The notes beneath the pieces were generated by a model that saw only the letters and a list, made by a program, of their open reading frames with translations, had not been told where the DNA came from and did no database searches. Shown in pieces: positions 25,011 through 33,714 of a DNA stretch of 62,150 nt (position 1 is its first letter; each line of letters begins with the position of its first letter). A program made the position numbers and the translations under genes. This DNA is from an uncultured Phascolarctobacterium sp. (GTDB lineage: Bacteria; Bacillota; Negativicutes; Acidaminococcales; Acidaminococcaceae). The DNA is taken from contig CASEIL010000008.1 in assembly GCA_949288065.1 (NCBI GenBank), positions 1 to 62,150 on the forward strand, read 5' to 3'.

Positions 25011-26024
25011 CTTATTAAAATGAGCTCGCTGGGCGACATCCTGCACTCGCTGCCGTTTGCGGCGGCTTTGCGCGGGCGATTTCCCCATGCCAAAATAACG
25101 TGGCTGGTACACCCGCAGTTTGCCGGCTTTTTGCCGGACCCGCCCGTTATTGACGAGGTTATTTATTTTGATAAGGTAAAATTTAATAAAATGGGCCTGG
25201 GCGATAAGCTGCATTATTTTAAGGAAATGCGTCAGCTTTTGCACAGCAAGCATTTTGATTTGGTAATTGATTTGCAGGGCCTGTTTAAAAGCGCGGTACT
25301 GGCCGCCATCAGCGGCTGCAGCAACCGCATTGGCTACTGCGAAATGCGTGAGGGCAGCAAATTCATCAGCCGCCCCATTACCGGCGAACACAAGGGTGAC
25401 CATGTTATTGAACGCTATTTGGACGTGGCGCGCTATTTAGGCGCAAAGGTTGAAAGAATTGAGTTCCCGCTGCCGGATTTAACGAAAGAAAGCAAGGCCG
25501 TGGCCGATAAGCTTACAGCTAAGGGCTTAACCGGCGCTTACGTTGTTATGGTGCCCGGCGCGCGCTGGGAAACCAAAATATGGCCGCCGGAAAATTACGC
25601 CAAATTAGCAGAATTGATTATTAATAGCGGCACCAGTGTAGTTTTAGCAGGCGGGCCGGACGACGCGCCTAAAGGCGAAGCGATTACGGGAAAGTGCCAC
25701 TCTGCTAAGCTGATTAACTTAATCGGGCAGACTTCGCTGCGTGAACTGGCGGCGCTGATTAAGGGCAGCAGCTTTTACATCAGCGGCGATACCGGACCAT
25801 TGCACTTTGCGGCGGCGCTGAAAAAACCGCTGATTGCCATGTACGGGCCTACCAAGGCCGACCGTACCGGCCCTTACGGAAGCAATAACAGCACGGTTAT
25901 CATCAGCCCTGCCAAATGCGCGGGCTGCCTGAAAAAACATTGCAGCGACTGGCACTGCATGTACGATATTACGCCGGAAATGGTTTACGATATTTATACC
26001 AAAAAGCGTGGGGAGATGAATTAA
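24990..26024 (+). CDS. waaC: ADP-heptose:LPS heptosyltransferase I (GT9)
   Basis: Adds the first heptose to Kdo of the LPS inner core, at the cytoplasmic face of the inner membrane. Family 9 signs are ILLIKMSSLGDILHSLPF at the start, VMVPGARWETKIWPPENYAKLA and SGDTGPLHFAAALKKPLIAMYGP. A C-terminal cysteine set follows (CAGCLKKHCSDWHC). The ATG at 24990 matches the family start; AAAGG lies upstream. It returns to the GC-rich composition of gmhB. It abuts the next family 9 gene. Confidence 0.9.
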   Translation: MEYKNILLIKMSSLGDILHSLPFAAALRGRFPHAKITWLVHPQFAGFLPDPPVIDEVIYFDKVKFNKMGLGDKLHYFKEMRQLLHSKHFDLVIDLQGLFKSAVLAAISGCSNRIGYCEMREGSKFISRPITGEHKGDHVIERYLDVARYLGAKVERIEFPLPDLTKESKAVADKLTAKGLTGAYVVMVPGARWETKIWPPENYAKLAELIINSGTSVVLAGGPDDAPKGEAITGKCHSAKLINLIGQTSLRELAALIKGSSFYISGDTGPLHFAAALKKPLIAMYGPTKADRTGPYGSNNSTVIISPAKCAGCLKKHCSDWHCMYDITPEMVYDIYTKKRGEMN

Positions 26025-27062
26025 ATGGTTGAACTGAACGGCAAAAAAATACTGGTTACCTTTTTAATGCATCTTGGCGATTTGACGCTGACGACGCCGT
26101 TTATCCACGCCCTGCGCAAGGCCGCGCCCGACAGCCACATCACCATGCTGGTGGATGAAAAGCTGAAAGACGTGGTGCTTTTTAACCCCTATTTAGATGA
26201 AGTAATAACGATTGACAAAAAAGGGCGCGACAACAGCATTTTGGCGCTTATCGCCTGCGCGCGCCAGTTAAGCAAGCATAATTTTGACGTGCTGATAAAC
26301 CTGCACCCCAACGAGCGCTGCTCCTTTATCGACGCGCTGACGAAGGTTAAGCTGCGCACCGGCACCACGCACAGTATTTTTAAATGGCGCTGGGATGTGT
26401 TTACGCCGCTGGACCGCACCATGCACGCAGCCGATATGTATCTAGACGTGCTGAAACAGCTGGGCGTTAAGGATTTAAGCAACAATGGGCTGGAAATTTT
26501 CCCGGGCGAGCGCCATATTGAGGAAGCCAATGCCTTTTGGAAGGAACACAACGTAAAGCCGGAGGACAAGCTGATTGGCTTTAACATTGGCAGCGCTGTT
26601 GTTACCAAGCGCTGGGCGCCGGAACGCTTTGCCGCTGTTGCCGACCATTTTGCCAATAACGGCTACAAGGTTGTGTACTTCGGCGGCGCGATGGATGAAG
26701 AAATGGTGCAGGACGCTGTCAGCCACATGCAGACCACGCCTGTTATTGCCACCGGCGCGTTTGGTATCGGCGGGCTTGCCGCAGCCATGCGCAGGTGCAG
26801 CCTGATTATCACTAACGACAGCGGCCCAATGCACGTCGCCATCAGCCAGAAGGTGCCCATTGTGGCCATGTACGGGCCCAGCAACCCCAAACTGTACGGC
26901 CCTTACACCAAAGACGCCATTATTGTAACTGCCGAACCGCCCTGCACCGGCTGCGCAGGCGGCATGAAACACCAGTGCAGCGATATGCAGTGCATGACAC
27001 GCCTTACCGTAGCGCAGGTTATTGCCGCGGCAGAAAAAATGTTAAACAAGAAAGGCAAATAA
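26025..27062 (+). CDS. waaF: LPS heptosyltransferase (GT9)
   Basis: Likely adds the second heptose. Motifs are ILVTFLMHLGDLTLTTPFIHAL, IGFNIGSAVVTKRWAPERFAAVA and TNDSGPMHVAISQKVPIVAMYGPSN, with a C-terminal CTGCAGG...CSDMQC cysteine set similar to that in waaC. The gene starts right after the waaC stop, with no gap. Assignment as heptosyltransferase II rather than III is by gene order. Confidence 0.85.
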   Translation: MVELNGKKILVTFLMHLGDLTLTTPFIHALRKAAPDSHITMLVDEKLKDVVLFNPYLDEVITIDKKGRDNSILALIACARQLSKHNFDVLINLHPNERCSFIDALTKVKLRTGTTHSIFKWRWDVFTPLDRTMHAADMYLDVLKQLGVKDLSNNGLEIFPGERHIEEANAFWKEHNVKPEDKLIGFNIGSAVVTKRWAPERFAAVADHFANNGYKVVYFGGAMDEEMVQDAVSHMQTTPVIATGAFGIGGLAAAMRRCSLIITNDSGPMHVAISQKVPIVAMYGPSNPKLYGPYTKDAIIVTAEPPCTGCAGGMKHQCSDMQCMTRLTVAQVIAAAEKMLNKKGK

Positions 27063-28988
27063 ATGCAGAAATTTCACATCTTTTGGCATAACTTACAGCA
27101 AGATTTAAAAATATTTTTATATTTCATCATCCTGTTCAGCGTTTTGCGCGTGGCGTTTATGGGTATTTACCATACCTATTTAGCTGCCGTGCCCTGGCAG
27201 GATATTTTTCTGTGCCTGTGGTACGGCTTCCGTTTAAGCCTTAAAACCGCGGGTATGCTGGCGCTGATAAGCGCGGCGTTTACCACCGTGCCGCAGCTGA
27301 TTTTTGTTAAATGGCGCTCGGCGCTGATACGCGCCTGCCTTGGCGCGCTGATGGTGCTGACATTTACCATAGCCTTTTGCGCGCGCATACCTTATTACGC
27401 CATTTTCAATTCCGGCTTTAACATTATGCTGATTAACGGCGCTAACGATGACTGGGGCGCAATTTTAAACACCGCCGTTAACGAATACGGGCTGCTGTGG
27501 CGCCTGCCGCTGGCTTTTATTATTGCCGCTGTTTTAATTTACCTGCTGTTCAGGCTGCTGGCAGTTAAAACACGCCCGGCAAATGTTGCAACGCCTAAAC
27601 AGTTGTGGCTCGCCGTTTTGCGTGTGGTTATTGTGCTGCCGGTTTTCTTTGTGTTTGTGCGTTACGGGGGGGCATTTGATTACGCTCATTCCATTAATTA
27701 CGAAAGCGCCGAGCGTTTAAAATCTGCCTTTTTGAACGAAAATATTCTTGACGACGGGCAGGCCTTTTACCGCGTTTATAAAATTTATAAAGAGCAGAAG
27801 AAACTGACGGATTTGAACATCACCGCCGCAGAACTGCGTAGCGAAATTGCTGTTTTAGGTGGCAACCCCGAAGCGCCTACGGTGGAAGAAGCCTTTAAGC
27901 GCACTATCGCCGCACCCAGGCTCACACATCAGCCGCAAAACATAGTGGTAATTTTAGGCGAAAGCTATGCGCTGTGGCCCCTGCTGCCCAAATATCAGCT
28001 CATGGGCTTAGCCGATGAAGCGCTGCGTATGGTAAACAGCAACAATAGTTGTGAAACTTCATTGATGTTGGCACATGGCACTGGTACAATGCCTGCGGTT
28101 AATGGCTTTGTAACCGGCCTTGCTGAAGCAGGCTTAACCGAAGAAACCGTTCCGGAGAGTTATAAAACAAAATATGGCACTGGCATTGGGCAGATTATGA
28201 AAGACGCCGGTTATAAAACAGTATTTTGGTATGGCGGCATGCCTTCATGGAGAAATATTAAAGACTATGTTTTAGTACAAAATTTTGATGAATGCTATTG
28301 CTCCAGCGATTTTAAGTATGAAGGCGGTAATGCTTGGGGATGTCCTGATAAGTCACTATTTAATAAGGTGTATGAGTACATAGATAGCCATCCTAATCAA
28401 AAGACATTTCATCTTATTTTAACAACAAGTAACCATCCGCCTTATACTATTGATGTAGCAGCGGAAGGGTTTGATAAAAATAAAGTGTTGCAAAATCTTC
28501 CAGATGATATAAGTAACGACAAAGAAACTATTAATGAGCTTGGACATATCTGGTATGCCGATATGGCAATGGGAAGTTTTGTGCGTCAAACGGAAAAATT
28601 AAAACCTGATACTTTGTTTGTGTTAACTGGTGACCATGCAGAACGTTTTACATTCAGAAAAGATGTTGATGATAAGACGCTTTCTGCAATTCCGTGTATT
28701 ATTTACGGGCAAGGCGTGCAAAAAGACTGGTTACCTGCAAATGCCACCGGCTGCGCCATGCAGATTTTGCCGACGCTGGCCGAAATTGCAGGCACGCCCG
28801 GCATGGCGTACAGCAGCATTTTGCCCAGCTTGTTTACCAACACCCAGCCGGTATTTAACCACCGTTTTGCTGCCTGGCAGGATAAAATTGTGGACTTAAA
28901 CAAAGCGCCGGACACTGTGCAGGAGCGTGCCGAAGCCGCACAGAAAATAACGGCTTGGAGAGTTGTGAAGGGGGATAAAATTGAGTAA
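27063..28988 (+). CDS. LTA synthase-like sulfatase-fold phosphotransferase
   Basis: Membrane enzyme likely to decorate LPS with phosphoethanolamine or phosphoglycerol. About five membrane helices (residues 15-225) precede an extracytoplasmic alkaline-phosphatase/sulfatase domain: VVILGESYALWPL, the HGTGTMPAVNGF nucleophile region, TSNHPPY and LTGDHAERF. The 641 residues suit the LtaS/EptA size range. The start abuts the waaF stop. A G7 tract at 27666 lies near codon 202. The part from about 28050 to 28730 is AT-richer than both ends, as if patched by recombination. The exact substrate is unknown. Confidence 0.8.
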   Translation: MQKFHIFWHNLQQDLKIFLYFIILFSVLRVAFMGIYHTYLAAVPWQDIFLCLWYGFRLSLKTAGMLALISAAFTTVPQLIFVKWRSALIRACLGALMVLTFTIAFCARIPYYAIFNSGFNIMLINGANDDWGAILNTAVNEYGLLWRLPLAFIIAAVLIYLLFRLLAVKTRPANVATPKQLWLAVLRVVIVLPVFFVFVRYGGAFDYAHSINYESAERLKSAFLNENILDDGQAFYRVYKIYKEQKKLTDLNITAAELRSEIAVLGGNPEAPTVEEAFKRTIAAPRLTHQPQNIVVILGESYALWPLLPKYQLMGLADEALRMVNSNNSCETSLMLAHGTGTMPAVNGFVTGLAEAGLTEETVPESYKTKYGTGIGQIMKDAGYKTVFWYGGMPSWRNIKDYVLVQNFDECYCSSDFKYEGGNAWGCPDKSLFNKVYEYIDSHPNQKTFHLILTTSNHPPYTIDVAAEGFDKNKVLQNLPDDISNDKETINELGHIWYADMAMGSFVRQTEKLKPDTLFVLTGDHAERFTFRKDVDDKTLSAIPCIIYGQGVQKDWLPANATGCAMQILPTLAEIAGTPGMAYSSILPSLFTNTQPVFNHRFAAWQDKIVDLNKAPDTVQERAEAAQKITAWRVVKGDKIE

Positions 28989-29027
28989 AAATAGCCTGTA
29001 GTTAGAAATCTAACTACAGGCTATTTT
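28987..29027. terminator. Strong bidirectional terminator
   Basis: A 19-bp perfect stem (AAAATAGCCTGTAGTTAGA at 28987-29005, complement at 29009-29027) with a 3-nt loop. It separates the convergent phosphotransferase and YrbL-like genes and can end both. Confidence 0.9.
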
Positions 29028-29033
29028 AATAAC

Positions 29034-29654
29034 TTATTTCATTTCATCAATAAGTTTGTCTGTTAAAGGCGAATTATAATTTGTTTTTAAAACCTCTAAA
29101 AATTTGACCCAACGTCTTAATATTTTTCTACGGGCAAAATATGTAAAATAATATTCTAACGGTATTAAAACAGAGCTTCCCATATCATTTATAATGCGTA
29201 CTTTATAAACATTTTCGGCATTTTGCTGGAATATAATATTTTCAGGAAAAAGCACCATTGTAATAATTTCGTTATTATATAATTCAGATTTCAGTTTCTT
29301 AAGCAGAGCAATAATTAAATTAAAATTTTCGGAAAATAATTTATTAGAAGTGATAAAATCTTCTAAAGTTTTACATCTATTGCCGTCATAATCACGTATA
29401 ATTTCAAAAACATAACCTGTACCTAAATTTGTTTCTACTTTTCCGTAGTATTGAGGTAGAATACTGTAATTTTTATTGCGCTTACGTAAAACCTGAATAT
29501 AATTTATTTCACGTTTTAAATCCTTTTGTCCCCCCCTATTATACGCGACTTTGATGCATAAATCTTTATTATCAGGATGTATAAAACATTTTTTGTGGCT
29601 GCCTTTGCCATAAAATAAAGATTCGTCAAGTTGAATAAATGATTTTGTTTGCAT
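29034..29654 (-). CDS. YrbL-family protein
   Basis: A 206-residue soluble protein matching the YrbL family (in enterics a PhoP-regulated gene of unknown function with a kinase-like fold). Recognisable are the N-terminal LDESLFYGKGSHKKCFIHPDN, CIKVAYNR and the later LFPENIIFQ and IINDMGSS segments, which mimic kinase catalytic and metal-binding loops. It is AT-rich and on the opposite strand from its neighbours, within the LPS island. A C7 tract at 29530-29536 falls at about codon 40. Relatives often sit in LPS clusters, so sugar or core phosphorylation is possible, but not shown. Confidence 0.75.
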   Translation of the reverse strand: MQTKSFIQLDESLFYGKGSHKKCFIHPDNKDLCIKVAYNRGGQKDLKREINYIQVLRKRNKNYSILPQYYGKVETNLGTGYVFEIIRDYDGNRCKTLEDFITSNKLFSENFNLIIALLKKLKSELYNNEIITMVLFPENIIFQQNAENVYKVRIINDMGSSVLIPLEYYFTYFARRKILRRWVKFLEVLKTNYNSPLTDKLIDEMK

Positions 29655-29746
29655 TATCGTTCCTCTTGATTAAAACATAATATATTTTACATAAAATTAA
29701 TACACTTAATTATACTTCTAAATTTGATAAAAAAGCAAATATTTTT

Positions 29747-29775
29747 CTGATAAATTTGTGCATTCATGGTATAAT
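29747..29775 (+). promoter_or_regulatory. Predicted promoter of the glycosyltransferase operon
   Basis: CTGATA (29747-29752), 17 bp, then TATAAT (29770-29775) inside the extended TGGTATAAT. It lies 17 nt before the GT2 start codon, giving a very short leader. Confidence 0.55.
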
Positions 29776-29791
29776 TACTTAGGTGTTATAT

Positions 29792-30538
29792 ATGAAAAAC
29801 AATTTAACGATAGTTATTTTAACAAAAAATGAAGAAGAAAATATACAGCAAGTAATTAATAATGCAAAAAAATGCGCAGATTATATTTTAGTTGTGGATT
29901 CTGGCAGTACTGATAAAACTGTTGAATTAGCAAAAAAAAGCGGCGCTAAAGTTATTTATCGTGCTTGGAATAATGACTTTTCGGCCCAGCGTAATTTTGC
30001 TCTGGATAAAGTTAAAACAGAATGGGTACTTTATTTGGATGCGGATGAACGGCTGACAGAAAGCCTTATTGCTGAAATAAAAAAAGTTATAAACGAAAAC
30101 AAAAAAGCGCTTTATAAATTTGAACGCAGAACAAGTGCGTTTGGTAAAGATTTTAAATATGGTGTGCTTTCGCCTGATTACGTAAAAAGAATGTTTCCGC
30201 TCAAAGATGCTAAATGGCAAGGTAAGGTTCATGAAGCCGTTGTTACAGAACTGCCTGTAATAAAGCTTAAAGGTTACATTAAGCATTATACTTATAAAGA
30301 TTTTGAACAATATATCAGTAAAATGAATGCTTATTCCAGCATTTGGGCTGAAAATAGCAATAAAAAAGCAGGCTTTATTAAAGATATTTTATTCAGGCCT
30401 ATTTTTGCCTTTATAAAAATGTATGTAATACAGTTAGGGTTTTTGGAAGGTTGGTTGGGATTTGTATTAGCTGCAAATTATAGCTTGTATACCCTTAACA
30501 AGTATGCTAAATTAAAAGTGAAACGAGGAGAGAAATGA
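29792..30538 (+). CDS. WaaE-like glycosyltransferase family 2
   Basis: Cytoplasmic GT-A transferase similar to the WaaE/KdtX beta-1,4-glucosyltransferases that extend the heptose of the inner core. Motifs are VILTKNEEENIQQVI, VVDSGSTDKTVELA and the DxD-type LYLDADERLT; the ending GFLEGWLGFVLAANYSLYTLNKY is typical of this subgroup. The ATG at 29792 is preferred to a GTG three codons upstream. It overlaps the next gene by 4 nt. AT-rich. Confidence 0.82.
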   Translation: MKNNLTIVILTKNEEENIQQVINNAKKCADYILVVDSGSTDKTVELAKKSGAKVIYRAWNNDFSAQRNFALDKVKTEWVLYLDADERLTESLIAEIKKVINENKKALYKFERRTSAFGKDFKYGVLSPDYVKRMFPLKDAKWQGKVHEAVVTELPVIKLKGYIKHYTYKDFEQYISKMNAYSSIWAENSNKKAGFIKDILFRPIFAFIKMYVIQLGFLEGWLGFVLAANYSLYTLNKYAKLKVKRGEK

Positions 30539-31497
30539 AAAAGTTATCGGTAATCGTGCCAGTATATAAGGTTGAACCGTATATACATAAATGCGTAGAT
30601 TCTATTTTAAATCAAACTTATACAAATTTAGAAGTTATTTTAGTTGATGACGGGTCGCCGGATAATTGCGGCAAAATTTGTGATGAATATGCAGAAAAAG
30701 ATAGCAGAGTAAAAGTGATACATAAAAAAAATGGTGGGTTAAGTGATGCAAGAAATGCCGGAATAGATATTGCTACAGGTGACATTATTGGCTTTATAGA
30801 TAGTGATGATTATATTGAGCCGTATATGTATCAGGAAATGATAGATTATATGCAGCTTAATAATTTAGATATAGTATGTGCTGATACCAATCAGGTAAAG
30901 GGAAATAAAATAAAATACAAACCAAGATATAAAGAAAACAAAATTTGGAAAAAAAATGAAGCATTATATGAAATTTTAAATGGAAGCCTTGATAATTCTG
31001 CTGTTAACAAAATTTATAAGAGAAGAGTAATGGGTAATATACGTTTTCCAAAAGGCAGAGTTTATGAAGATGTAGCTACAACATATAAATTTATTTATAA
31101 TGCAGATAAAATAGGATATTTATCCCGGCCTTATTACTATTATATAAAAAGAAGCGGGTCGATAGTATCTGCTGGTTTTAACAGTAAAAGCAGATATGAT
31201 TGTTTTGTCGGATATTTAGAACGCCTGAATTTTGCAGAAAAACACAAATTACCCTGTGTTGAAGCTTGCAGAAAACAGACACTTGAAACGGCGCTGGCAA
31301 CTTTAACTGCTTTTTATGCCAATAATGAAAGTAAGGATTCTGACAGATATAAGAATGTAAATAATTTTATAGAAATGCAGTTAGGCAAGAAGAATCATTT
31401 GAGGAAAAAACACGAATTTTTGCTTTGGAGTTTTAAAAATTGTAAATTATTGCATAAGATATATGCTAATTTGTCAAGCGCTTTGAAAAGAATATGA
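30535..31497 (+). CDS. Glycosyltransferase family 2
   Basis: GT-A fold transferase for LPS oligosaccharide assembly. The N-terminal catalytic domain has VIVPVYKVEPYIHKCVDSIL, VDDGSPDNCGKICDEYA and GFIDSDDYIEP. The C-terminal 100 residues are unlike those of known subfamilies. Donor and acceptor are not predictable. It is coupled to the WaaE-like gene by ATGA. Confidence 0.85.
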   Translation: MKKLSVIVPVYKVEPYIHKCVDSILNQTYTNLEVILVDDGSPDNCGKICDEYAEKDSRVKVIHKKNGGLSDARNAGIDIATGDIIGFIDSDDYIEPYMYQEMIDYMQLNNLDIVCADTNQVKGNKIKYKPRYKENKIWKKNEALYEILNGSLDNSAVNKIYKRRVMGNIRFPKGRVYEDVATTYKFIYNADKIGYLSRPYYYYIKRSGSIVSAGFNSKSRYDCFVGYLERLNFAEKHKLPCVEACRKQTLETALATLTAFYANNESKDSDRYKNVNNFIEMQLGKKNHLRKKHEFLLWSFKNCKLLHKIYANLSSALKRI

Positions 31498-31560
31498 TTG
31501 TAATATAATAAATATAGTATTAATAGTAATAAGCTATTATGTTTGGAGGCTGTTGTATTT

Positions 31561-32748
31561 ATGAAAAGTAAATACATAGAATTTCATTTATTTTCCATAG
31601 CTTGCTTTTTATCTATTGCAGCGGGTAATATTTTTTTAGGGATATTGACATTTTGTTTTTTTATAAAATTTTATCAAAAACAGATAAAGTTAAATTTTGA
31701 TTACAGAGGATATTGTATAACTGCTAGTTTTTTTGTAATATCAATGCTCTTATCTGCTTTATTTAGCGGAGATATTATATATGGATTAAAGCGTTGGGTT
31801 GATATGTGGATTTGGCGCTTTCTGCCATTTATTGCTGCAATTTTTTTATTAAAAAATTACAGTAACGCTCAAAACTTAATGTTAACAACATTTGCGGGTA
31901 TTACTATTAGTTCAGTATATGCTGTTTATCAAGGATTATCAGGCATGGGCAGGGCAAACGGGTTTTATGGGTATCCGATGACTCTTGCAGGATGGTTATG
32001 CATTTTTTCGCCATTGTTTTTAATAGAGTTTTTTGAAAGAAAATTATTAGGTAAATACTATTGGCTTGCTGGAATAGCTTTTTGTATTTGCAATGCTGCT
32101 CTTGTTTTTAATGGTACGAGAGGAGCATGGTTGGCTATAGCTATAGTTTGTGCAATGTTGTTAATTTATTATATGTTTAAAAGCAAGCGTAATATGTCGA
32201 TAATTATTATTTTCGTTGTACTAATTACTTCTATTCTTATAAATAATACAAAATTTATGCATCGTTTGGATACTATTGATGATTTCAATAAGTATCAATC
32301 AAATACCGAACGAATACTTATCTGGCAAAGCGCATGGAATATGTTTAAAGACCATCCTGTTTTAGGGGTTGGTTTAGGGCAATATACAGAAAATTATCGC
32401 GGGAAATATGTGTCGCCATTGGCTAAAGAACCGCATTTAACGCATGCACATAATAATTTTATGCAAATGCTGGCAGAGAATGGTATTATTGGTTTTGCAG
32501 GATTTGTGATTATGTTTGGTTATATTATTTCTAAAAATTTAGTTGTTTGGTTTAAGACAAGAAATGCGTATGCGTTAATGATTGTATCAACAACGGTTTG
32601 TTTGTTATTGCAAGGATTTACGGAATATAATGTCGGTAATTCTGCTGTAATAAAAATGTATTGGTTTGTTTTGGGATTACTTGTAGTGTTAGATAATTTT
32701 TATAGAAAAGAAACCAGTAAACAAGCTTGCTGTTTGAATAAAATATAA
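31561..32748 (+). CDS. O-antigen ligase/polymerase-like membrane protein
   Basis: Multi-spanning protein of 395 residues with about ten to eleven membrane segments and the WaaL/Wzy domain: NGTRGAWLAIA before a long periplasmic loop, then ILIWQSAWNMFKDHPVLGVGLGQY and the ligase histidine region LTHAHNNFMQMLAENG. It would transfer a lipid-linked glycan to the LPS core in the periplasm. GGAGG lies upstream; a TTG six codons earlier is an alternative. No Wzx flippase or other Wzy is in the window, so ligase and polymerase roles cannot be told apart. Confidence 0.82.
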   Translation: MKSKYIEFHLFSIACFLSIAAGNIFLGILTFCFFIKFYQKQIKLNFDYRGYCITASFFVISMLLSALFSGDIIYGLKRWVDMWIWRFLPFIAAIFLLKNYSNAQNLMLTTFAGITISSVYAVYQGLSGMGRANGFYGYPMTLAGWLCIFSPLFLIEFFERKLLGKYYWLAGIAFCICNAALVFNGTRGAWLAIAIVCAMLLIYYMFKSKRNMSIIIIFVVLITSILINNTKFMHRLDTIDDFNKYQSNTERILIWQSAWNMFKDHPVLGVGLGQYTENYRGKYVSPLAKEPHLTHAHNNFMQMLAENGIIGFAGFVIMFGYIISKNLVVWFKTRNAYALMIVSTTVCLLLQGFTEYNVGNSAVIKMYWFVLGLLVVLDNFYRKETSKQACCLNKI

Positions 32749-32814
32749 TGATAATTAAACTTTAAGATAAATTAAATCTAAATATACGTTATAATTGTTA
32801 TAGGAGGTTGTTGT

Positions 32815-33696
32815 GTGATGAAAGGCATAATTTTAGCTGGTGGAAGTGGGACCAGATTATATCCGTTAACGTTAGTGACCAGTAAACAATTATTACCTGT
32901 TTATGATAAACCCATGATTTTTTATCCATTGTCGGTGTTAATGTTAGCAGGTATTAGAGATATATTGATAATATCTACTCCTCAGGATTTACCTAATTTT
33001 AAAAAATTATTAGGTTCCGGAAGTGATTATGGATTAAATATAAGTTATAAAGAACAGCCATCTCCTGATGGATTAGCACAAGCATTTATATTAGGAGAAG
33101 AATTTTTAAATGGTGATGATTGTGCTATGATTTTAGGGGATAATATTTTTTATGGAGCTGGATTAGTAAACGCCTTACATATGGCTGCAAAACAAAAAGA
33201 AGGTGCTACAATCTTTGGTTATTATGTTGCAGATCCGGAAAGATTTGGAGTAGCAGAATTTGATAAAAACGGTAAAGTTTTATCATTAGAAGAAAAGCCG
33301 GCTAATCCTAAAAGCAATTATGCTGTAACGGGATTATATTTTTATGACAATAAAGTAACTGATTATGCAAAAAGCTTAAAGCCGTCTAAACGTGGTGAAT
33401 TAGAAATTACTGACTTAAATAACATATATTTAAAAAATAATCAGTTAAATGTAATTACATTGGGAAGAGGTTATGCATGGCTTGATACCGGTACAGTGGA
33501 TAGTTTAAATGATGCAGGAGAATTTGTTAAAGCTATTCAAAACAGAGCTGGTATTTCAATAGCTGTATTAGAAGAAATAGCATTTAACAATGGTTGGATT
33601 GATAAAGAGTTGCTGCAAGTTAATGCAAAAAAATATGGAAAATCTCCTTACGGTATTTATCTGCAAAAAATAGTTGATGGGAAAATTAAAGCTTAA
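32815..33696 (+). CDS. rmlA: Glucose-1-phosphate thymidylyltransferase
   Basis: Makes dTDP-glucose, the entry step to dTDP-deoxysugars. The signature [38 protein letters not shown] and [20 protein letters not shown] are all present. GGAGG is 7 nt before GTG (32815) and 10 nt before ATG (32818), so either may start it. Length is standard. rmlC and rmlD are absent, so the product does not go to rhamnose here. Confidence 0.95.
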   Translation: MMKGIILAGGSGTRLYPLTLVTSKQLLPVYDKPMIFYPLSVLMLAGIRDILIISTPQDLPNFKKLLGSGSDYGLNISYKEQPSPDGLAQAFILGEEFLNGDDCAMILGDNIFYGAGLVNALHMAAKQKEGATIFGYYVADPERFGVAEFDKNGKVLSLEEKPANPKSNYAVTGLYFYDNKVTDYAKSLKPSKRGELEITDLNNIYLKNNQLNVITLGRGYAWLDTGTVDSLNDAGEFVKAIQNRAGISIAVLEEIAFNNGWIDKELLQVNAKKYGKSPYGIYLQKIVDGKIKA

Positions 33697-33714
33697 ATAT
33701 ATAAGAGGTATAAA

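Noticed and set aside
25910..27000. Cysteine clusters at the C-termini of WaaC and WaaF as a new metal site
   Set aside because: Similar cysteine sets occur in other GT9 heptosyltransferases, so they are a family trait rather than something special here.
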